This document shows, one piece after another, positions 55,211 to 64,000 of a DNA stretch of 64,000 nt (positions are counted from its first letter, which is position 1; each line of letters begins with the position of its first letter). The notes beneath the pieces are model-generated. The model was given only the letters and a program-made list of their open reading frames with translations, was not told the DNA's origin and did not search any database. Both the position numbers and the translations under genes were made by a program. Source of the DNA: Neoarius graeffei (lineage: Eukaryota; Chordata; Actinopteri; Siluriformes; Ariidae); the NCBI RefSeq assembly GCF_027579695.1, contig NC_083571.1, forward strand, positions 36,627,943-36,691,942, written 5' to 3'.

Positions 55211-56540
55211 ATGCGTTTTTCTCAGAAACTGAAAAGTGTTTTGGTTCTTTGTATTTATGAAATGACCATCTCTAACCACAAAAACTTTCCATTTTGTGTG
55301 TATGTGTGTGTGTGAGTGTGAGATTGCATGTGTTCCTACATGCCTTGCAAACTCCACCAGCTACCGTCACCCCAACGGAGATGGAAGTCAGTGAAAGCAC
55401 AAAGAGGCAAATGGTCGACTAGCAAAAATAAGACACAGGTGAGAATCATCAGGCCTTACTTGCTGGTTCGATGTGGGTGAGCTGAAGCAGCTTAAAGCAG
55501 GTACGCAGAACCTTTCATTTTAAATAAATTTCTGAGTGGATCGTATCTCCACCCTTGACTCTTGTATGCTGTATAAATAAGAATCAAAGTTTATATTTCT
55601 GAGAGTTAAAATCAACCGCAAAGTTGGCATTCGAGCTGCCCCGCTGAGCCAGCCAGCCCTGAGTGCATGACGTCACAGCGGTAACCGGTTTTAAGGCCGA
55701 GGCCTCTTACAGCTATAGACCAAAGTCATATATATAAAAATTTATGGTGAAAGTAAGAAATACCGTTACTGACTTGCTCAACTAAGACTGATTTGACTTC
55801 ACTGATTGTGGGTTGACTCTCTTTAAAACAGGATGGGTGTTATAACTTATGCAACATACATGTTCATGCATGCATTTTCACTGATAAAATGTAAAAGGCT
55901 AATTAAATTAACAGATGAACTGAGACAATCACATTCTGAAGCAAATTAAATAATCTTATACCGGTAACTTAAACACACAATACAAGTCACATGTATTAGT
56001 CTAAATGCAGGTAAACAACGTGTTGTTTTATATCCAAATGAGAATCGGCGCTTACCTGTCTGTGTTCTCGCTTCTTGAAGGCCGACCTTGTGGCCGATTG
56101 TTTTGAAACTATCTGACTTTCAGTTGATCGTTTGGTTCTCCGTTCATTCACTTCTTCCACGTAAGGGCGAGAAGGCAGAAATATCCAGTTTAGAAATAAG
56201 ATGGCTACTACACTCATTCTCTATTTTGTCTATACAGAGTACTCCGCCATTACTGCTCAGCTCAGGCAATTACTAAAACCCGGGATGGAATGGGATGTCA
56301 CTGTTTTTAGCAACAACTGCGGGGAGGTCACTGCCCAAGCGATATGTCCTGTCCCATTCCGTCCTGGGTTTTACCAACAACCCTCGGCTCACGCTCCTGG
56401 AGGGCTGGTGCAACTGAACTCTCTTAAAATAAATAAAACTCTCTTAAAAAATAAAATAAAAACTTTCCTTTTCTTGTTTTATTTTTCTTTAATTGTTGAT
56501 ACTGCACCCGGGCTTATAGCCAACGCCATAAGCCTGGGTG
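54963..56540. other. Duplicated receptor flank fused to copies E and F
   Basis: Matches 32510-34170 and 57570-58860, with GT run 55165-55209. The last 250 bp (from about 56290) match the THAP-bearing insert of the G flank (58866 onward). No intact gene. Confidence 0.6.
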
Positions 56541-57244
56541 ACTCCACTCCACTCCACTCTGATACACACAGGTCACACACACTGGGACAGGATTCTGCAC
56601 TCACACACACACATACACACACACAAAATTTTGATCATAAAGATGTATCAATTTTACATCACATCAGTAAAGACAAAAAATTTAAATAATGATTAGACAA
56701 TCTTACCGAGGAGAGGGAGTCGAATGGATCTGTTTCCATAATAATACACAGCACTCTGAACTATGGGGCCATGTTTTGAATCTGAAACTCTTTTCTCATG
56801 TATAAGGCAGTAGTACAGGCCCAGATCTGATTCTGTGATGTTCTTAATCAGGAGATTGTGTGTGTTGGTGGAGCCGTTAAACACAAACGAGTAATGTGGA
56901 GAAACATCACGCATCAAATTTTGAGTTAACATCATGAAACGAGGGTGATTCTGATGTGAGCAGTTTCTAAACCACACTGTCAAAAATCCACTTTTCCAAA
57001 CACAGTTGGAGTAGAGAGTGATGTCGTCTCCTCATCTGAATCTCAGCTCCACTTCTGCTCCAGAGATCCTCTTCTGACTGGAGAACACAACACCTGCAAC
57101 ACAACATCACACTTTACAGTACACTGAGGAGGGAGTATAAACTTCTGCACAACCCCACAGCGAGTTTTAATTCTTTAGAAAGTGTATAAAAGTTCAATGT
57201 GACTTACACACGAGAGCGATGAGAGCGACTCTTGATGTCTCCAT
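56541..57244 (-). pseudogene. Ig V-type receptor, copy F (stop codon, helix lost)
   Basis: Signal exon 57208-57244 and V exon 56707-57093 (387 bases, good splice sites, core Trp kept in TVWFRNC, ESDLGLYYCL at the F strand). TGA at 57032-57034 replaces the CGA codon, the same position as one stop in copy D. Only the first ~60 bases of the connecting/transmembrane exon remain (56541-56600), then the sequence switches to a THAP-associated insert, so the helix and tail are missing. Confidence 0.85.
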
Positions 57245-57313
57245 CTCAGACACTGGTGCTGAGCGGCTCATGCTGCTGAAGCTCTTTCATGCGGTTGTGT
57301 GTTCTTTAATCTG

Positions 57314-57324
57314 ATTGGTCCACG
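57314..57324 (-). promoter_or_regulatory. ERSE-II-like box, receptor copy F
   Basis: ATTGGTCCACG, 70 bp upstream of the copy F ATG. Confidence 0.4.
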
Positions 57325-57389
57325 TCAGTGGAATGTTTCTCTCTCGCTCTCTAACAGCTCATTGGTTGCGGTTAAACTGTGATGTTTAG

Positions 57390-58865
57390 ACAAGCGGGAG
57401 ACGAACAAACCTCGCCTGTCTTAACACTTTGTGATTTTTTCATCACTCTGATCTTTCTTACACCTCATTGGTCAGCAGGTCAGGTGTTTTATCTGGTGAC
57501 TCTAAGTTTGAGCCAAATTAGTACATTTTGTTTGTGAGACGAAAGCAGATTGTGAAACCTGAGGGAGTAAATTAAGTGAATCTATCCAGTGTGTGTTTCA
57601 GCTGATCCAAGATCAGTGTCTCTGTTCTTAATAGCTTTGATCATGTGACTTCTACAATGTAAAGCTGATGTTAGATCAGTAACTTAAGATGCACAGGAAG
57701 TGGCTTTAGCTGCCAGGACCAGAGAGAATGTAGCTTTGGTTTCCTGTGTACATGTACCGTATAGAGGTGTGTGTGTGTGTGCGCATGCGTGCGGTTGTGT
57801 TTTTCTCAGAAACTGAAAGGAGTTTTGGTTCTTTGTATTTATGAAGTGACCATCTCTAACCACAAAAACTTTCCATTTTGTGTGTGTGTGTGAGTGTGAG
57901 ATTGCATGTGCTCCTACATGCCTTGCAAACTCCACCAGCTACCGTCACCCCAACGGAGATGGAAGTCAGTGAAAGCACAAAGACAAATGGTCAACTAGCG
58001 GAATTAAGACACAGGTGAGAATCATCAGGCCTTTCCTGCCGGTTTGATGTGGATGAGCTGAAGCAGCTTAAAGCAGATACGCAGAACCTTTTTTTTAAAA
58101 TAAATTTCTGAGTGGATAGTATCTCCACCCTTGACTCTTGTATGCTGCATAAATGGGAATAAAAGTATATATTTCTGAGAGTTAAAATCAACCGCAAAGT
58201 TGGCATTCGAGCTGCCCCGCTGAGCCAGCCAGCCCTGAGTGCATGACGTCACAGCGGTAACCGGTTTTAAGGCCAAGGCCTTTTACAGCTATAGACCAAA
58301 GTCATATAAATAAAAATTCATGGTGAAAGTAAGAAATACCGTTACCGACTTGCTCAACTGAGACTGATTTGACTTCACTGATTGTGGGTTGACTCTCATT
58401 AAAACAGGATAGGTGTTATAACTTATGCAGCATACATGTTCATGCATGCATTTTCACTGATAAAACGTAAAAGACTAATTAAATAATCAGATGAACTGAG
58501 ACAATCACATTCTGAAGCAAATTAAATAATCTTATACCGGTAACTTAAACACGCAATACAAGTTACATGTATTAATCTAAATGTAGGTAAACAACATGTT
58601 GTTTTATATCCAAATGAGAGTCGGAGCTTACCCGTCTGTGTTCTCGCTTCTTGAAGGCTGATCTTGTGGCCAGTTGTTTTGAAACAATCTGACTTTCAGT
58701 TGTACATTCAGTTCTCCATTCATTTACTTCTTCCACGTAAGGGCGAGATGGCAGCAATATCCAGTTTAGGAATAAGATGGCTGCTACAGTCATTCTCTCC
58801 ATATTGTGTGCTCTGCCATTACTGCTTGGCTCAGGCAATTACTAAAACCCGGGACGGAACGGGAT
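57390..58865. other. Duplicated receptor flank
   Basis: Matches 32330-34170 (without the 33509 repeat). No gene is supported. Confidence 0.55.
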
Positions 58866-59243
58866 GTCACCGTTTTTAGCAACAACCGCGGGGAGGTCAC
58901 TGCCCGAGTGAAATGTCCCGTCCCGTTCCGTCCTGAGTTTTACCAATAACCCTCAGCTCACGCTCCAGGAGGACTGGTGCAACTGAACTCACTTTAACAA
59001 AAATAAAATAAATACTTTCCTTTTCTTGTTTTATTTTTCTTTAATTGTTGGTACTGCACCCACTTTCAATATGGGCTTATAGCCAACGCTCCTCAACAGA
59101 TCAGAGGTTTCATACGAATCTTCAGTAAAATGTACAAGCAGAGGAGAGACTACTTTATAGGCACCCAATGTGTCCATGAATTTCTCACAAAACACGTCCA
59201 AATCTTTGCAGTTTGAACATTCTTGGGCCATGAATGCAACATA
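58866..59243 (-). mobile_element. Insert with THAP-type zinc-finger remnant
   Basis: About 380 bp present here and partly at 56290-56540 but absent from the matching places near 34190 and 52372. The minus strand (59231-59031) encodes MAQECSNCKDLDVF and then VHFTEDSYE and KVGAVPTI, the C-terminal hallmark of THAP DNA-binding domains (HF-x-x-D-x-Y and AVPT). The zinc-binding start of the domain is not seen. THAP domains occur in P-type transposases and in genes derived from them; I cannot say which this is. Confidence 0.45.
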
Positions 59244-60142
59244 AATCCACCTTCTGTCATGTCACTGCACTGGCCAGAAACACATCTGTGTGGCATGGAG
59301 ATAAATTAGCTCAAAATGGAGGATCGGAGTGACAGTCAGCTCTGTGTTTTAGTATAGCGGAAATGGCGATGAGACTGATAGACTTGCTGTTGTGACGTTA
59401 CTGACAACAAGGTCATTCACTCAGACCACTACCTATATAATTCACTTTAATCGTAAAAATTACTATATTAGATTCATTGTTAGCGCTTAAAACTATTCCT
59501 GTGCCATTCTTGAGGTCTCAAGGGATTTATAAACTATAAGTGAAGCCATGGCTCTGCGTATCTGCTTTAAGAAGTTTGCATTTATCGTAATGCTGGAACT
59601 AAATACAGACTACTGGTTGGTTTACATGCCCTGTGAACACCACACAAAAATAGCCTTTTTGTACAACAAGATGATTCTTTCTGTCTTATACCCTGTATAA
59701 CGGCTTTCACTGAGAACCTGCAACCTTCCAGTGTCTCAATAGTCCTGATACCTGCCCAGCTCTCCTGCTACTTTGCAGCACATAGCTGGAGGATGGAGAC
59801 GCTTCACACTTATCTAGATCATGACATTATACTATACTTCATTGAATGGAATCAGGAGTTCTTGGCCAGGTCCTTGGCCAACACCTTGAGTAACAGAATA
59901 TGACACAAGGAGAAAAATTCTTCCTCATTTGAACACAACTATTTTATATTCCCAGACAGACTTCATCCCAAACCCACTTGCTCCACTAAACCACTCACTC
60001 TCCCTCCTCTTCCTCCCTCCCACACAGTTAAATTCCTCAAACACCTCACTTGGTTGGGTGGTTAGTGTTCATGTTCTGCCCTTAAAAACTTGTCCTTTTA
60101 TATTTCACAATAAGTCCCACAATTAATCTTCACCAGAGAATT
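59244..60142. other. Intergenic block, third copy
   Basis: Matches 34190-35085 and 52373-53275. No gene is supported. Confidence 0.55.
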
Positions 60143-60496
60143 ACATCCATCATCCATCCATTACCGCTTATCCTGTGCAGGGTCGCATGCAAGCTGAAGC
60201 CTATCCCAGCTGTCTATGGACGAGAGGTGGGGTACACAGTGGACAAGTCACCAGATCATCACAGGGCTGATACATAGAGATAAACAACCATTCACACCTA
60301 CGGTCAATTTAGAGCCACTAATTAGCCTAACCTGCATGTCTTCGGACTGTGGGGGAAACTGGAGCACCCGGAAGAAATCCACACAGACACAGGGAGAACA
60401 TGCAAAGTCCACACAAGAAGGCCCCCGTCAGCCACTTGGCTCGAACCCAGAACCTTCATGCTGTGAGGCATCAGTGCTAACCACTACACCACCACT
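60143..60496. repeat. ~354-bp dispersed fish repeat
   Basis: Flanked by AGAGAATT (60135-60142 and 60497-60504), the same insertion as before copies C and E. Confidence 0.8.
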
Positions 60497-60747
60497 AGAG
60501 AATTCCACAAATCTGAAAAAAGGCTTTAAATAAGCAATGAATATTATGTATTTTTTTTAAATCAGTAAGAATATAACAACAAGGTATTTTGATACAAATG
60601 TATTTTTAACAATGCAATCAATTTCACTCTTACAATTAATCTAAAAATAATGAGAAATGTCAGCAATTAAACCATGATTCACAGGCACCAAGCATTTAAA
60701 ATTCATTTCACTCTCTATTATTGTCATTAAGATGTAAAAAAAAAAAG

Positions 60748-60753
60748 TTTATT
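60748..60753 (-). terminator. Polyadenylation signal of receptor copy G
   Basis: AATAAA on the minus strand about 55 bases after the stop at 60808-60810. Confidence 0.7.
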
Positions 60754-60807
60754 AAAATAATACACTGTGATCAAATACAAACTTCAGAATTCATTAACGC
60801 CTCCTCC

Positions 60808-62097
60808 TCAGGATCTCTCAGTTCTCTCAGTTCTGACCTCTGAATACGTGCTAAAATAAGAGTGCTGAACTCTCTTCTTCCTCTTCGTCTTCTTCTTGAG
60901 GTTCTGGATGTCCAACGAGGCGTAACAAACCTCATCGACTCCAACCTCATCACGTCTCTGAGTCGTCCTTTTGTGACTTCCTGCCAGATCAGGTTTGAAT
61001 TTTGCTGTGAATGAAATGATGTTATCTTAAATCTTAAAAAAGTGAAACCATTTGCTGAAGATTATTTAAAGCTGTCTGGATGAAGCCACGCCCCAAATAT
61101 TTCAGACAAAATGCCTAAATGGTGATTAGAGGTGGAGTTTTCTGAATTGGAAGACAAAATGCTTGACAGGTGAGGAGATAGACCTCCTTAATGGTGAAGA
61201 GAAAAGTTAATTCTGATTGTATTGAAAGGTGAAACAGTGTTAGTGCTGAGATTGAGTGTGTGAGTACCTTTAGTGGTGTTTGTGCAGAGGCAGTACACAC
61301 AGATGGAGGAGAGGAGTGAGGAGAGGAGAACACACGCAGCACACACACTCAACATCAGCTTCCAGCTAACACTCCACTCTGATACACATGGGGTCGGGGT
61401 GTTTGGAGAAACAGTAACCCTGGGAGAGGTTTCTCCGGAGTCTAAAAATGTCACCGCAACATTTTCAGTTTTGTTTGGATAATCTTAAAGATGTACTGAA
61501 TCAATTTTACAAAGCATCAGCAAAGACAAAATAATTAAATAATGATTAGACAATCTTACCGAGTAGAGAGAGTCGAGTGGATCTGTTTCCATAATGATAC
61601 ACATCACTGGGAATTATCATGCCATCTTCTAACTTTGAAACTCTTTTCTCATGTATAGCGCAGTAGTACAGGCCCAGATCTGATTCTGTGACGTTCTTAA
61701 TCAGGAGATTGTGTGTGTTGGTGGAGCCGTTAAACACAGCTGAGTAACGTGGAGAAACATCACGCATCAAATTTTGAGTTGACATCATGAAACGAGGTTG
61801 ATTCTGATGTGAGCAGTTTCTAAACCACACTGGATTAAATCCACTTCTCCAAACACAGTCGGAGTAGAGAGTGACGTCGTCTCCTCGTCTGACTCTCAGC
61901 TCCACTTCTGCTCCAGAGATCCTCTTCTGACTGGAGAACACAACACCTGCAACACAACATCACACTTTACAGTACACTGAGGAGGGTGTACAAACTTCTG
62001 CACAACCCCACAGCAAGTTTTAATTCTTTAGAAAGTGTGTAAAAGTTCAATGTGACTTACACACGAGAGCGATGAGAGCGACTCTTGATGTCTCCAT
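60808..62097 (-). CDS. Inhibitory-type Ig V receptor, copy G (intact)
   Basis: Exons 62061-62097, 61560-61946, 61268-61441 and 60808-60980, all phase 1 with GT-AG ends: 771 bases, 256 residues. Residues 1-23 are a signal peptide (METSRVALIALVCVVFSS). The V domain spans about 25-141, with Cys43, Trp53 and Cys108 as core residues, an extra Cys57, glycosylation sites NCS, NGS, NVT and NRS, and a J-like strand from Tyr131-Gly132. A connecting peptide (142-169) with Cys160 is followed by a Cys-rich helix (170-192). The tail has ITIM-like VCYASL (Tyr219) and STYSEV (Tyr245), 26 residues apart. Predicted role: surface inhibitory receptor signalling through SHP-type phosphatases. The ligand is unknown. 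Differs from copy C mainly in the V domain. Confidence 0.87.
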
Positions 62098-62166
62098 CTC
62101 AGACACTGGTGCTGAGCGGCTCGTGCTGCTGAAGCTCTTTCATGCGGTTGTGTGTTCTTTAATCTG

Positions 62167-62177
62167 ATTGGTCCACG
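62167..62177 (-). promoter_or_regulatory. ERSE-II-like box, receptor copy G
   Basis: ATTGGTCCACG, 70 bp upstream of the copy G start codon; a second inverted CCAAT (ATTGG at 62214-62218) lies farther upstream. No TATA box is evident between them and the ATG. Confidence 0.5.
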
Positions 62178-62239
62178 TCAGTGGAACGTTTCTCTCTCGC
62201 TCTCTAACAGCTCATTGGTTGCGGTTAAACTGTGATGTT

Positions 62240-62845
62240 TAGACATACATTAAAGATGCTTCATATAACTTTTTTTCTACCTTTTCTGTTTGACACTTTT
62301 TTATGATGAGCCTTTGATGTGGATGCATCTTATTCGTGACTGGTCAAAGCCAGTGGAACATTAACATGTTGGGGTGGGACATGTTCTCTGAGCACTTATT
62401 TGTGGCAAACAAACACTTTTTCCATTCAAAACAAACACTTTTCAAACATTAATTTTTGCACTGGGTAATCATACAGGGGTGAAAATATTAATGTCATGAA
62501 ATAAACACAGAAAACATGAGACTTTAAACTCATGTAAATAACAATGTTACATCAAATTTGTAAAATAAAAGGCCAAATGTTCGTTTATTTCATCTTCGAG
62601 TGGAACTGTCATGTTTTTATCTCGATTAAATCCAGCGTCACTGACTTGTGACCTTTGTGTTACACTTATACATGACAGAGCTGACTTATTTATGTGCATC
62701 TGAAACTGCAGGGTGACACTGTCTACTTCCTGTTTCAGCAAAGTGACTAGCTCTGTGTATGTGTGTATGTTTCTCAGAAACCAAAAGGGGCCCAGGCCCA
62801 TCGTGTTTATGAGGTGACCATTTCTAACCACAGAAGTTTCCATGA

Positions 62846-62876
<31 letters not shown>

Positions 62877-63185
62877 CTGTGTCTGATGTAGAAGCCAAAT
62901 TCCCTAGATGATCTTTGACCTCTACCAAAATCATAAAGGGTGTCTCAGTGTTTCACATGCTGCTCACTCGAGGACATGTATGCTCTCAGCTGAAAAAAGA
63001 ATTCTCCAAGTTTTAGGGGTTTTTTTCTTTTATTATAATTAAATATTCAAAACATTTCATACAATTATAACAAATAAAAATTAAATTAAATGCATTAATT
63101 GAAGAAGCAACATGAACTCATGACTGTGAACGTTATCGGATTTGTCTGACTCAAGTTTCAAATGGTTAACATTTGGATGTGGGTT
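62240..63185. other. Spacer after the receptor array
   Basis: Unlike the flanks of the other copies. It has a partial CTCAGAAACC module (62770), a GT run (62850-62875) and AT-rich sequence. No gene is seen. Confidence 0.5.
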
Positions 63186-63214
63186 GTTTTTGTGACAAAC
63201 AGGAATAAGCACAG

Positions 63215-63236
63215 ACAGACAGACAGACAGACAGAC

Positions 63237-63307
<71 letters not shown>
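63215..63307. repeat. (CAGA)n-(TAGA)n microsatellite
   Basis: About six CAGA units followed by about 17 TAGA units. Long Ser/Tyr/Leu/Ile open frames on the minus strand are artefacts of this repeat. Confidence 0.95.
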
Positions 63308-63845
63308 GGGGCGCAGATACGTTTTTTGAACTGGGGGGGACAAAGCTGCCAGCAAACCAACCCCACCCCCAACATGTGTTGTGCGAGGAATATACTCTGA
63401 TGCCCTTAAAACTGCCTTCTGAGCACTGTATCTACAGGCTACCACCGAAAGAAGGAGGCTACCAGAAAGGCATCTCTACTCTGTACGATTTTACTTTCAC
63501 TACGACATTACTTTGAACAGACTATCAAAAAATTGCAAGGTGATATGATAAAGTAAGGCACAGTTTACTTACAGTCGTTGTTTTTTGAAAAAACGATGCA
63601 ATCGTTTTCTGCCTTTTCGGTTTGGTACCCTTCATCATGCCGTGTTGGGGTCCTGAACTAGGAGCTGTCCCCGATATGCCTGTCAAACTTGTTGTAGGTA
63701 ACCATAGCAACCAAGCTCGAGCTCGCAACCTGTGCAGTCTGCGCAGCTCAACCAACCGAATATCAGTCTTTGTTTTGTTTTATGTGAGTTGTTGCAACTA
63801 TGTATGTACTGCTGTGCACCTCAATAAACCGAATGGTAATTAGTA
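63308..63845 (-). mobile_element. Probable hAT-type fragment
   Basis: The left edge GGGGCGCAGATACG lies next to the GATA array. On the minus strand (near 63640-63570) MMKGTKPKRQKTIASFFQ resembles the basic start followed by SFF that opens many hAT/ZMYM-type transposases. No more of the protein is visible. The assignment rests on this short motif. Confidence 0.35.
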
Positions 63846-64000
63846 GGGCTGCATGATTATGGAAAAAATGATAATCACGATTATCTTGATCAAAACTGTA
63901 ATCACGATTATTAAATCACGATTATTCTTGATGTTAGGGAAATCACTTAAATTTTATTTCACTATATTCAAACAAACAATATGAACAGCTTTCAGTGCAG
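63846..64000. mobile_element. Start of a TAGGGCTGCA-type MITE
   Basis: TAGGGCTGCATGATTATGG followed by repeated ATCACGATTAT units is the known end of a widespread non-autonomous hAT-like vertebrate element. It continues past the window edge. Confidence 0.6.

Noticed and set aside
58572-58838. 88-codon minus-strand frame with a hydrophobic start, seen in several intergenic blocks
   Set aside because: The frame has a stop in the block before copy C and lacks a supported downstream exon, so it is not conserved as a protein.
63158-63445. Open frame with Ser-Ile-Tyr-Leu repeats
   Set aside because: Translation of the TAGA microsatellite.
1-64000. tRNA, rRNA or snRNA genes
   Set aside because: I saw no cloverleaf with A and B boxes or other recognisable RNA gene; a covariance-model scan would be needed to exclude them.

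Overview
The window looks like nuclear DNA of a ray-finned (teleost) fish. It combines a tandem family of small inhibitory-type immunoglobulin (Ig) receptor genes with a dense, multiply nested set of fish transposons: Gmr1-like Ty3/Gypsy elements, hAT elements, a Tc1/mariner element, an RTE-like LINE and long (GT)n arrays. I cannot name the species from the sequence; a catfish-like or other ostariophysan fish is only a guess. There are no bacterial-style operons.

Host genes. Seven copies (A to G) of one receptor gene lie on the minus strand at about 2.6-3.4, 31.2-32.2, 35.8-37.1, 46.4-47.0, 54.0-55.0, 56.5-57.2 and 60.8-62.1 kb. The complete layout is four phase-1 exons: a short signal-peptide exon, one V-type Ig domain ending in a J-like strand, a connecting peptide plus transmembrane exon, and a tail exon with two ITIM-like tyrosine motifs. 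C (260 aa) and G (256 aa) have every exon, splice site and reading frame intact. B has an intact V exon and transmembrane exon but a different tail without tyrosines. A, D, E and F are broken by retrotransposon insertion, lost splice site, stop codons or deletions. Each copy that keeps its 5' end has an ATTGG-N-CCACG (ERSE-II-like) box about 70 bp upstream of the ATG. Plus-strand relics at 28.9-30.6, 43.3-44.9 and 45.6-46.3 kb look weakly like Ig constant-type domains and, in the two longer copies, end in a transmembrane segment.

Retroelements. Bases 1-2568 hold the 3' part of a Gmr1-like Gypsy element whose integrase lies before reverse transcriptase. Three related 5' portions (LTR, gag with a SCAN-like segment, protease and integrase relics) start at 6.3, 26.2 and 39.6 kb. 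They share flanks, and two share an internal solo-LTR insertion, so they were copied by segmental duplication. A second Gmr1-like element (8985-15918, minus strand) sits inside the first of them with both LTRs and a CAGCC target duplication. It also has integrase before reverse transcriptase and carries a MITE and a LINE fragment of its own.

DNA transposons. A hAT element (16390-25380) inserted in a GT array contains a Tc1 copy, an RTE-like LINE with an inverted 5' end, and inside the LINE a second hAT whose transposase has one in-frame stop. Further hAT copies lie at 4584-5743, 47425-48878 and 49812-52047, with fragments at 63.3-64.0 kb.

Overall the locus is a birth-and-death immune receptor cluster. 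Blocks of receptor, flank and retroelement have been copied several times and then cut up by later insertions.
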